A stretch of DNA of 64,000 bases, from contig MIAG01000001.1 of NCBI GenBank assembly GCA_001829005.1, positions 372,001 through 436,000 of the forward strand, in the 5' to 3' direction. A program made the position numbers and the translations under genes. This stretch comes from Sphingobacteriia bacterium RIFOXYC2_FULL_35_18. GTDB lineage: Bacteria > Bacteroidota > Bacteroidia > Chitinophagales > Chitinophagaceae. Position 1 is the stretch's first letter; the number at the start of each line of letters is the position of its first letter. Of this stretch, positions 56,316-64,000 are shown piece after piece. The notes beneath the pieces are model-generated. The model saw only the letters and a program-made list of their open reading frames with translations. It made no database searches and was not told where the DNA came from.

Positions 56316-57353
56316 TTAAAAAATTCCACACTTATATTTTAATAAACTCTTGTCTTTGTTTAAAGTATAGTACAAAGAAACTTCGTTAGAATAACGCAAT
56401 TGACCTGCAGTGATGCGGTTGCTAAAACTCATATCATTGGTATAACCTAATCGCCAATAATTCCATTCAATTCCAATATAAGGAATGATACTCTGATCGG
56501 TCCTGTACCAGGCACCTAAATATAATTCAACATAAGAACGCAATGCATCTTTAATATAATAACTGTAAGCCCCTCCAATCAATAGTTGATTAAATGTTTG
56601 TTGTTGTTGAAACTGAAAACTTGCATGAAAAGTTCCAGCATATCCAACTGGGCTCATCATGCCTCCATGAATTGTTTTGCGTAATGGAGCAATGCTGGTA
56701 TTGCTGCCAAACTCTTTTTGCGATTGAAGTAGATTAAAGAGGGAGACACCAATATAATAGTGGTGTTCGCTGGTAGGCGCATATTGGAATAGGATTCCTG
56801 TATTAATATCAACCCCCGATTTACTCAAATTATTGTTTAATAAAATGTCTCCACTAGGAAGGGTAAATCCACCAGGGGTGAGCTGGTCTTCAAACTGTGC
56901 ATTGGCTGTATTGAATCTTCGATTGCTGTAATTGCTTTGGAAGCCAAGGGTAATGGATCTTTTTTGTTCATCGTCTAGCCCCTTCATATAAGACAATGAA
57001 ATGGCTAAGTTGTTATTCGTAATAATCTTATTTCCTGTTTGATCAGACAGTAAAAGAACACCCATACTTAGCCGATCATTTAATTTTATTTTATTCGTGA
57101 GTAAATTAAAATCTACTGAAAGGGTTTTGGTATTATAGGCATTATTATAGTCTGCATTTTGAGAACGAATATTACTTACTGCTCTCATGGTTCCATTAAA
57201 GTTTCCGGTTAAAGCTGGGTTTACTGTTAACGGAGAAGAAAAAAATTGAGAGAAGCTAGGATCTTGTGCAATTACAATATGGCTAAATAATACTACTAGC
57301 GCAAAAGCAAGTGAAGCACGAATTAAAAGAGTATTCATTTGCTGTGGCATCAT
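56316..57353 (-). CDS. PorP/SprF family outer-membrane protein
   Basis: The 345-residue protein has a signal peptide ending LFSHIVIAQ and the family opening DPSFSQFFSSPLTVNPALTG. The rest is beta-barrel-like with alternating aromatic strands. The ATG at 57353 overlaps the upstream TGA stop (ATGA), suggesting coupling; an ATG at 57338 is an alternative. PorP/SprF proteins are commonly paired with T9SS type B substrates and help attach them to the surface. Here the partner is the large metalloprotease immediately upstream. Confidence 0.92.
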   Translation of the reverse strand: MMPQQMNTLLIRASLAFALVVLFSHIVIAQDPSFSQFFSSPLTVNPALTGNFNGTMRAVSNIRSQNADYNNAYNTKTLSVDFNLLTNKIKLNDRLSMGVLLLSDQTGNKIITNNNLAISLSYMKGLDDEQKRSITLGFQSNYSNRRFNTANAQFEDQLTPGGFTLPSGDILLNNNLSKSGVDINTGILFQYAPTSEHHYYIGVSLFNLLQSQKEFGSNTSIAPLRKTIHGGMMSPVGYAGTFHASFQFQQQQTFNQLLIGGAYSYYIKDALRSYVELYLGAWYRTDQSIIPYIGIEWNYWRLGYTNDMSFSNRITAGQLRYSNEVSLYYTLNKDKSLLKYKCGIF

Positions 57354-60300
57354 CTGAGTAGCGTAATATTTCCTTTATATGATTCTGTTGTTCCATCGGA
57401 GAGCAGCACTATTAGCTGATAAATATAAGTGCCTACTTCTGCTGGCTTTCCGTTATAAGTTCCATCCCATCCATCTATATAACTATTGGGCAAAGTTCCA
57501 GACTTATTAAAAACAGTTGCTCCCCATCTATTCATGATTCTAAACAATTTCACTTGCGTTACTTCTTTACCAGCAATCACATAAAAATAATCGTTCTTTC
57601 CATCTCCATTGGGTGAGAAAACATTGGGTAAAGATATATGTGAAGTAAAATAGGCATTCACCGGAATGGATGCGGTGTCTATACAACCATATTGACTAGT
57701 AGCTATTGCAGAAATGATGGTGGATGAATTTGTTTTAAGGATGGGTGTAAAACAATCAGTACAATTAAATGCAAAGCTGGGCGTCCATCGAATATTAGTT
57801 ACTGGTTCTCCAAATTGTAAAATAGATAATGGATAGGGATCTCCTCTTGGTATTGCAATTTGTGTTACGGGTAAGCCAATGGCAAATTCCTTATATGGCT
57901 CACCAATAATATTATTAGTGGTTTGCTCTTCATAAATAGCCAAGTCGGGATTCATATATAGGTATACATTGTTTGCACCTTTTCTAGCAAATGCATGAGG
58001 GATGGTCGCGCACCCGTTCGTGAAAACAGTTGAAGAGGGAATAATGATTTCATAAATTAGCTTAGCACTTGGCTCTGTTTTAAGGGTATCAAAATATTGA
58101 ACCTTAATTGACTTGGTTAGTTGTTCATATCCATTTAATAAACAGAGTTGGCTTGTAACAAAAACACTATCATTATTCGTATAACAAAATATTTTTTGAT
58201 CACTAACCACTAAGTCGTTTGGAAAAATATTGATGGTAGCAGTAGTAGAATCTTCGCAACCATATTGTGTGACCGTTTTTACTTTTAAATATGTGGTATC
58301 CAATATTTTCATGGTTGGCGTTAAACAGTTGGTACAGCTGAAGCTTCCTACATTACTGGTCCAAGCAATACTTGTCAACGGGTCTGGCGCATAGTTCAAT
58401 CGTATATTCTGAGTACTATTTACAAAAACGGTAGTGTCTTTTGGGCTAATACTTCTAGTGGGTTGAAATAAAAATCTTCTTGTGTAGTTATTTACTTTAG
58501 TAATTTCTTGTAAAGTGTTTTCTGCATCTAAAATTAAATAGACGGAATCTTGTCTGTTTCTATCCACTTTTACATAATGGGTATAAATGGCAGAACAATT
58601 GCCTAAAATATCAGCAGGGGTTTTAAACAGACTATCCAATTCTTTTCTTCCAGGCAAGCTGGTGTCTTTATCATAAAACCGAACGGTAGTTCCCGCTGGT
58701 ATGGTGTCTACCCCTGCATTGATGATTCCAAAAACTAAGCGGATAGAATCATTTTTATAGCAGTTGGCAGAATACAGAACCAATGCAGCATCACTGGTTG
58801 CTTCAACTACATTTAAAGAAAATCGTTCTGAGGTTGATGTACAAGTTCCTTTGGTTGCTGTTAACCAAATACTATAATTAGCACTTGTAGGGAATGAGTA
58901 TTTAAAATCTACTGCAGTGCTAATTAATTGTTGTGCACCAGTTGTATTATTTCTGATGTACCATTCAAAACTATCTGCATTTTGAGAATAGTTTTTAAAA
59001 GTAACCGTGTCTTCGTAAATGCTGTTCTTTGAAGAGATAATTCTTTTATCTGGAGAAAATCGAGCAACTGTTCCGCAGCTAACGATTACTTGTGTATAAT
59101 AACTGCTGGTACAAGTTCCACCTGCATTCAATGCTTTTAGTTTTACTGCATAAGTTCCAGCGGTGGAGAAAAGATAATTAAGATTGGTGCTCGATGCTAC
59201 TAAAGACTCTACCCCTGTTGCGGTGTTTTTAATCCACCATTCATAACTGTTGGCACCAGTTGAACGATTGGTAAACTCAACCGAAGTGCCAGTTAATGGA
59301 AAAGGATTAGCAGTTACTTCATACAAAGCATTAATATTATCGGCACATACGGGAGTTGCACCATCACTCACTAATAAGCTACCCCCGTTAAATACCGCTA
59401 AGAATGCACGCATACGCTCTCCTTGTCCGGGAGTAAAAACGGTTGGGCAACTGGTTCCGTAATCCATAAAGTTGGAGATATTGTCTCGCACGTCAACTGT
59501 GAAAGGGCCTGAAAGGGTATCTGTGCCGCAAGAATTTTCAGGATTATTACAATCAGATCCTTGCGTACTTCTATCGGGAGGGGTGTCGCAAACCCGATCC
59601 CCATCTGTGGTACAATCGTTGTTTACACAATTGGTTCCTTGAAACGTATGCAACAAAGACAAGTAATGTCCCATCTCATGTGCAATAATAGATGTAACCA
59701 ATCCTGCTACAACCATTCCACCACCTGCGGAAGCATAACCACCATATGCTACCCTAGTCCATTGCCCACATTCAAATACACTTGGTTGAATTTCTCCATT
59801 AATTTTTTTCACAACCCATATATTGGCATACTTAGCAGGGTCCCATTTTATTTGGTTTTTCATGGCAGCATCTTCTAAGTCTACATCTACTGTATCATAG
59901 AATGATTTGATTCTATTAATGCCATTTGATTTTTCTCCGGTTGGGGTTCTTTGTGCCAACTTAAATTGTATACGGGTATCTGCTCCCAATGTGTCTACCC
60001 CGTAAGCTCCTTGGTGCGCATATGCTTTATTTAGATCGTCTAGACTTGCTTGCACCATTGCATCGGTAATAGCGAAAGGATCTTCACTGATAATATGATA
60101 CACAACTGGAATATACACGGTGGCAGGTAATGGAGTAGAATTAGATTTTATGATTCCGCTAGATTGATAGCGAATAAGACCTTTTGAAAAAATAGTTTGT
60201 CTGGCTTTTAAAATCTGAGAACGAATGGCTTGATTTAGTTTTTCTTCCTCCGCCTTATACTGCTTTGTTTTACTACTATCAGCTCTTCCTAAATCATACC

Positions 60301-60379
60301 CACATGCTACTTGGCCATATATAATATGGGTTATGAATGTGGTTAACAGAATAAGTAATATTTTCAAATAGTTATTCAT
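57350..60379 (-). CDS. Large secreted M43-type metalloprotease with PKD-like domains and T9SS type B sorting domain
   Basis: The 1009-residue protein has a signal peptide (MNNYLKILLILLTTFITHII). The protease domain (~95-335) shows the zinc site HEMGHYLSLLH at ~233 and the Met-turn region NISNFMDYG, typical of pappalysin-like M43 enzymes, with a Cys-rich stretch between. Two PKD-like domains follow (~345-530), then two repeats carrying CTNCLTP or CTDCFTP, separated by CARDB-like regions. The tail (~920-1009) is a gliding-motility-associated type B sorting domain: LPNVFSPNGDGKNDYFYV, MNRWGATVFN, DGWDGTYNGKPAEVGTYIY. It is exported by type IX secretion and displayed through the adjacent PorP/SprF-like protein. 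Confidence 0.93.
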   Translation of the reverse strand: MNNYLKILLILLTTFITHIIYGQVACGYDLGRADSSKTKQYKAEEEKLNQAIRSQILKARQTIFSKGLIRYQSSGIIKSNSTPLPATVYIPVVYHIISEDPFAITDAMVQASLDDLNKAYAHQGAYGVDTLGADTRIQFKLAQRTPTGEKSNGINRIKSFYDTVDVDLEDAAMKNQIKWDPAKYANIWVVKKINGEIQPSVFECGQWTRVAYGGYASAGGGMVVAGLVTSIIAHEMGHYLSLLHTFQGTNCVNNDCTTDGDRVCDTPPDRSTQGSDCNNPENSCGTDTLSGPFTVDVRDNISNFMDYGTSCPTVFTPGQGERMRAFLAVFNGGSLLVSDGATPVCADNINALYEVTANPFPLTGTSVEFTNRSTGANSYEWWIKNTATGVESLVASSTNLNYLFSTAGTYAVKLKALNAGGTCTSSYYTQVIVSCGTVARFSPDKRIISSKNSIYEDTVTFKNYSQNADSFEWYIRNNTTGAQQLISTAVDFKYSFPTSANYSIWLTATKGTCTSTSERFSLNVVEATSDAALVLYSANCYKNDSIRLVFGIINAGVDTIPAGTTVRFYDKDTSLPGRKELDSLFKTPADILGNCSAIYTHYVKVDRNRQDSVYLILDAENTLQEITKVNNYTRRFLFQPTRSISPKDTTVFVNSTQNIRLNYAPDPLTSIAWTSNVGSFSCTNCLTPTMKILDTTYLKVKTVTQYGCEDSTTATINIFPNDLVVSDQKIFCYTNNDSVFVTSQLCLLNGYEQLTKSIKVQYFDTLKTEPSAKLIYEIIIPSSTVFTNGCATIPHAFARKGANNVYLYMNPDLAIYEEQTTNNIIGEPYKEFAIGLPVTQIAIPRGDPYPLSILQFGEPVTNIRWTPSFAFNCTDCFTPILKTNSSTIISAIATSQYGCIDTASIPVNAYFTSHISLPNVFSPNGDGKNDYFYVIAGKEVTQVKLFRIMNRWGATVFNKSGTLPNSYIDGWDGTYNGKPAEVGTYIYQLIVLLSDGTTESYKGNITLLR

Positions 60380-60489
60380 TAGGATTATTTTGAAGATAGC
60401 TATTTTAATGATGCTGAATAAAGGAACTATGCAGCTTAATATGCAATATTTAAAATCAATTAAAATAGTATCGCTTAAATTTTGATAAA

Positions 60490-61212
60490 ATGAAAAATAC
60501 TGTAGTTATAACTGGTGCTGGCGTATCTGTTGAATCGGGAATTCAACCATTCAGGGGAAAGAATGGAGTTTGGAATGAGAACCCAACGGAAATGGCTACC
60601 TATCGAAATTATAGAATGAACACCAGCTCTTTTTTGCAATGGTATTTCCATCGTTTTGTAAGCTGTAAAGATGCTTTGCCCAACAAAGCCCATGAAATAT
60701 TAGCCAAAAGCAACGTAAAAGTTATCACACAAAATATTGACAACCTTCATATTAAGGCTAATCACGCTTTGGATGGCCTAATAGAAATCCATGGAAATAT
60801 TAATTACAAAAGAAAAATTCATGCGCATTACCGCGATGAGTTAGTGTGGGCCAATTGGAATGCTGTAAATGAAAATAATCTCGAGCAAGAATTATTTGAG
60901 CTATTCCATATCCAACGCGATGGAACTATTGATGAGAACAAATCGGAGCGGCCTCATATTTTATTGTTCGATGAATACTATACCGAATTGTATCAATATG
61001 ATAAAGCGTTAACCTGGATTGATGAAGCGGATACCATCATTTTTATGGGTACTTCTAATTCTGTCGGTTTTACATACGGCGCACTACAAGTTGGTGTACA
61101 TAACCATAAAAAAGTAATAGTGGTTGATCCTAATCCCGCTTCTTCTTTTAACCACCCCAGTGTTGAAATCATTCAAGAGACTGCTACCCATTTTTGCTCA
61201 AGATATTTTTAG
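60490..61212 (+). CDS. Sir2 family NAD-dependent protein, lacking the zinc-binding cysteines
   Basis: The 240-residue cytoplasmic protein has the sirtuin NAD motifs ITGAGVSVESGIQPFRG, VITQNIDNLH, catalytic His101 in LIEIHGN, and FMGTSNSVGFTYG. The zinc module expected between about 103 and 152 has no cysteine at all; the only cysteines in the protein are at 59 and near the C-terminus. The usual RPxVVxFGE segment reads RPHILLFDEYY. It is therefore a zinc-less sirtuin-like protein, which may still use NAD for deacylation or ADP-ribosylation. It is divergent from the T9SS protease gene and precedes the S9 peptidase gene. Confidence 0.88.
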   Translation: MKNTVVITGAGVSVESGIQPFRGKNGVWNENPTEMATYRNYRMNTSSFLQWYFHRFVSCKDALPNKAHEILAKSNVKVITQNIDNLHIKANHALDGLIEIHGNINYKRKIHAHYRDELVWANWNAVNENNLEQELFELFHIQRDGTIDENKSERPHILLFDEYYTELYQYDKALTWIDEADTIIFMGTSNSVGFTYGALQVGVHNHKKVIVVDPNPASSFNHPSVEIIQETATHFCSRYF

Positions 61213-61276
61213 TATAGGGATAAATCTTTTTTATCTTACAACGGAAATTTCATCATCCCCCTTTAAACTCCATTTC

Positions 61277-63271
61277 ATGAAACAAAAAATGCTCTGTTCC
61301 TTGTTGGCTCTTTCTATATTGAGCTGGCAATCTGCAACCGCACAGAACACATCTACAACAGCCAAAAGAAAACTGCAACCTGCAGATATTTATCGTTTGC
61401 AAACACTGGGTGATCCACAAGTATCTCCAGAGGGCAATTGGATTGCCTATACATTATCATCTGTTGATTCTGTTCAAAATAAGCGCAATACAGATATTTG
61501 GATGGTTAGTTGGGATGGAAAGCAAACGATACAGTTGACCAATAGCCCTGATGCGGAATCTCAACCAAGATGGAGCCCCGACGGAAAATATTTGTCATTC
61601 GTTTCTGCACGAAACGGTGCAACCAATAGTCAAATTTGGTTATTGAATCGTTTGGGTGGTGAGGGATTACAGCTGACTAATTTGAAAACAAGCCTCATGG
61701 ATTATTCTTGGAGCCCAGATGGTAAAAAGATTTTGATGACCATTAAAACCCCGGCTGATACGGCTAAGCCTAAAACGCCTAAACCCATTGTTATTGATCG
61801 TTACAAGTTCAAGCAAGATGTAGTGGGATATATTACGCAGCGGGATCCCATCCACCTATTTCTTTTTGATATTACCACAAAGAAAATAGATACTTTAACT
61901 AGTGGTGAGTTTGATCAAAGAGGCGCAGTGTTTAGTCCTGATGGAAAACAAATTGCATTCGTTAGTAATACCACTGCTGATCCGGATAGAAATATCAATA
62001 CCGATATTTTTGTGATGGAAGCAAAGCCTAAAGCCATTCCCAAACAATTAACTAAATGGCCTGGATCAGATGACAGTCCTGTATGGAGTCCAGATAGCAA
62101 AACAATTGCTTATTTAAGTTCTGCCTCTGAATCGTATACCGCATACCAAGAGCAATATCTTACCGTAATTGACGCAAGTGGTGCTGGTACCTCTAAGTAT
62201 TTATCTAAAACATTAGACAGACCAGTTGGTAATATTAAATTCACCAAGGATGGTTCGCATGTTGCAGCCTTAGTTTCTGATGACAGAGAAAGATATATTG
62301 GTCAATTCAATATTGCAACAGGTGCACTCACTAAAATTGCTGGTGGCAAAAGAAGTTATGGTGCACTTCAATCACATAGCAACAATAACTGGCTAGCTGC
62401 TATGAGTGAACCACAATTGCCTACTGAATTATATGCAGTTGAAAATGGTGTTCCTAGAAGATTAACTAAACACCAAGATGAGTTTGTGGCTCCGCTGGAA
62501 CTCGCAACGGTAGAAGGTTATAGCTCTACCAGCTCAGATGGAACAAAAGTATCGAGCATTGCACTTAGACCAGCTAATATTTCTGCAACACAAAAATTAC
62601 CAACGCTGTTTTATATACACGGAGGACCTGTAGCACAAGATGAATATGGGTTCGATTTAACTCGTCAAATGCTTTCGGCTGCAGGCTATATGGTGGTTGG
62701 TGTAAACTATCGCGGTAGTAGCGGACGTGGATGGGATTATTCTAAAACCATTAGTGCCGATTGGGGTAATAAAGAAGTAATCGATATTCAAGGTGCAGTT
62801 GATTATGCTGTAGAAAACGGTTGGGCAGATAAAGACAAGTTGGGTATTTGCGGTTGGAGCTATGGCGGCATATTAACCGACTATTTAATTGCATCCGACA
62901 ATCGTTTTAAAGCAGCCAGTAGTGGTGCGGGTGTAGCAATGGTTTCTTCATTGTATGGTGTTGATCAATACATTAATCAATACGACAACGAGCTAGGAGT
63001 TCCTTGGAAAAATATGGATCGTTATTTAAAATTGTCTTATCCATTTTTAAAAGCAGATAAAATAAAAACACCTACGCAGTTCATGGTAGGAGAAAAAGAT
63101 TTTAATGTGCCTGCTGTAGGAACTGAGCAAATGTATCAAGCACTTCGTTCATTAGGAACGCCCACTGAACTGATTATATATCCAGGACAATTTCATGGCA
63201 TTAGCACACCTAGTTATGTGAAAGATCGTTTTGAAAGATATATTGGCTGGTTTAATAAATACCTTAAATAA
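61277..63271 (+). CDS. Secreted S9 family peptidase (prolyl oligopeptidase / acylaminoacyl peptidase-like)
   Basis: The ATG at 61277 starts a signal peptide (MKQKMLCSLLALSILSWQSA, cut near TAQ); an in-frame ATG at 61124 would overlap the sirtuin gene. The 664-residue product has a WD/TolB-like propeller (~35-400; SPEGNWIAYTL, SPDGKYLSFVS, SPDGKKILMT, SPDGKQIAFVS) and a C-terminal hydrolase domain with Ser528 in GICGWSYGGI, Asp608 in VGEKDFNVP and His640 in PGQFHGI. It trims small peptides in the periplasm. The next gene starts 5 bases after its stop. Confidence 0.94.
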   Translation: MKQKMLCSLLALSILSWQSATAQNTSTTAKRKLQPADIYRLQTLGDPQVSPEGNWIAYTLSSVDSVQNKRNTDIWMVSWDGKQTIQLTNSPDAESQPRWSPDGKYLSFVSARNGATNSQIWLLNRLGGEGLQLTNLKTSLMDYSWSPDGKKILMTIKTPADTAKPKTPKPIVIDRYKFKQDVVGYITQRDPIHLFLFDITTKKIDTLTSGEFDQRGAVFSPDGKQIAFVSNTTADPDRNINTDIFVMEAKPKAIPKQLTKWPGSDDSPVWSPDSKTIAYLSSASESYTAYQEQYLTVIDASGAGTSKYLSKTLDRPVGNIKFTKDGSHVAALVSDDRERYIGQFNIATGALTKIAGGKRSYGALQSHSNNNWLAAMSEPQLPTELYAVENGVPRRLTKHQDEFVAPLELATVEGYSSTSSDGTKVSSIALRPANISATQKLPTLFYIHGGPVAQDEYGFDLTRQMLSAAGYMVVGVNYRGSSGRGWDYSKTISADWGNKEVIDIQGAVDYAVENGWADKDKLGICGWSYGGILTDYLIASDNRFKAASSGAGVAMVSSLYGVDQYINQYDNELGVPWKNMDRYLKLSYPFLKADKIKTPTQFMVGEKDFNVPAVGTEQMYQALRSLGTPTELIIYPGQFHGISTPSYVKDRFERYIGWFNKYLK

Positions 63272-63276
63272 ATCAG

Positions 63277-64000
63277 GTGCGAAATAAAAAAACATGGTTG
63301 ATTTTGTTGTTCAGTATTTTGATTCAACAAATTAATGCACAAAAAACATTTAAGACCGATGTATTGGTGGTGGGTGCGAGTGCCAGCGGTATTGCTGCTG
63401 GCATTCAATCTGCCAGAATGGGCGCTAATACTATCATTGCAGAGCCCAGTACTTGGTTGGGTGGAATGATTACAGCCGCTGGTGTTTGTGCATTTGATGG
63501 AAACCACAATTTGCCGGCTGGTATTTTTGGAGAGTTTAGAGCTGCTTTGTATAAAGTATATGGAGGCCCTTCTAAAGTAGCCACTGGTTGGGTAAGCAAT
63601 ACTTTGTTTGAACCACATGTAGGTGATAGTATTTTTAAAACAATGGTTGCTTCCGCGCAAAACCTTACAGTACAATACCAATGGAAATTTCAGAAAACCA
63701 TTGTAGATAATGGGGTGATCAAAGGCGCCGCGTTTACACAAACGCTTACAGGCGAAAAATATATAGTGTATGCAAAGCAAGTGATAGATGCCACCGAACT
63801 AGGAGATGTCATAGCAAGTGCAGGCATACCCTATGATTTAGGCATGGAATCGAATGAGATTACCCAAGAGAATGTGCATAAGGGGCCAAGCAATGATATC
63901 CTTCAAGATATTACCTATGTAGCCATCTTGAAAGATTATGGTATGGGGAAAGACTGCACCATTGCTAAACCACTTAACTATAATCCAGACGAATTTGATG
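63277..64000 (+). CDS. Secreted FAD-dependent oxidoreductase (3' partial)
   Basis: A GTG at 63277, 5 bases after the S9 peptidase stop, opens a frame that runs to the window end (241 codons visible). The product has a signal peptide (MRNKKTWLILLFSILIQQIN then AQ) and an FAD Rossmann motif with TDVLVVGASASGIAAGIQSA, EPSTWLGGMITAAGVCAFDG, and later VIDATELGDVIASAGI. This fits the FAD_oxidored family of exported Bacteroidota flavoproteins, often linked to sugar or glycan metabolism. The substrate is unknown and the C-terminal part is missing. Confidence 0.85.
   Translation, partial: MRNKKTWLILLFSILIQQINAQKTFKTDVLVVGASASGIAAGIQSARMGANTIIAEPSTWLGGMITAAGVCAFDGNHNLPAGIFGEFRAALYKVYGGPSKVATGWVSNTLFEPHVGDSIFKTMVASAQNLTVQYQWKFQKTIVDNGVIKGAAFTQTLTGEKYIVYAKQVIDATELGDVIASAGIPYDLGMESNEITQENVHKGPSNDILQDITYVAILKDYGMGKDCTIAKPLNYNPDEFD

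Noticed and set aside
63214..63780. 188-codon minus-strand open frame at the window end
   Set aside because: It lies opposite the FAD-dependent oxidoreductase, whose plus-strand frame has a signal peptide and a clear FAD motif.
1..64000. CRISPR arrays, insertion sequences, integrases or phage genes
   Set aside because: I saw no direct-repeat/spacer pattern, no transposase or integrase motifs and no structural phage proteins on either strand.

Overview
The window looks like chromosome from a low-GC member of the Bacteroidota, probably in or near the Chitinophagaceae (inference). The evidence is two SusC/SusD pairs, a split hybrid two-component regulator with a reg_prop beta-propeller, type IX secretion parts (a type B sorting domain next to a PorP/SprF-like protein), DUF2480, a Rho with a long Ala/Pro-rich insert, and TAnnTTTG-type promoter boxes. 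I see no phage, insertion sequence or CRISPR array.

Layout. 1-18.7 kb is mostly housekeeping: the tail of a PpiD-like foldase, DUF2480, a fatty acid hydroxylase, polA, two secreted amidohydrolase-like proteins, an AsmA-like gene cut by an in-frame stop, mnmG, an HNH-like protein, a CAP-domain protein, ybeY, a lone feoA, nadD and an S9 peptidase. 18.7-20.9 kb is a small accessory patch: a LuxR-type response regulator, about 350 bp with a possible gene remnant, a lipoprotein with six mirror-spaced cysteines, and a tiny membrane protein. 20.9-27.1 kb is a SusC/SusD/metallophosphoesterase locus. 27.2-36.2 kb holds rho, an MscS channel, asnS, tRNA-Phe, a PAS histidine kinase and a photolyase/cryptochrome.

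36.3-56.3 kb is the main feature: fourteen co-directional genes forming a polysaccharide utilization locus for a uronic-acid polymer. It encodes an esterase, a periplasmic-sensor histidine kinase and its AraC-type response regulator, a GH88 unsaturated glucuronyl hydrolase, SusC and SusD, a secreted right-handed beta-helix protein, KduD, KduI, a DUF4861 protein, KdgK, KdgA, an ExuT-like transporter and a SASA-type acetylesterase. These genes could take an unsaturated uronide all the way to pyruvate and glyceraldehyde-3-phosphate. No lyase of a family I recognise is present, so the beta-helix protein is the best candidate for an unrecognised lyase.

56.3-64 kb holds a PorP/SprF-like protein, a large secreted M43-type metalloprotease with a T9SS type B tail, a sirtuin lacking the zinc-binding cysteines, a second S9 peptidase, and the start of a secreted FAD-dependent oxidoreductase cut by the window edge.

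Several starts were moved to internal ATG codons where a signal peptide or family N-terminus demanded it; each entry says so. All assignments come from reading motifs by eye; no database search was run.
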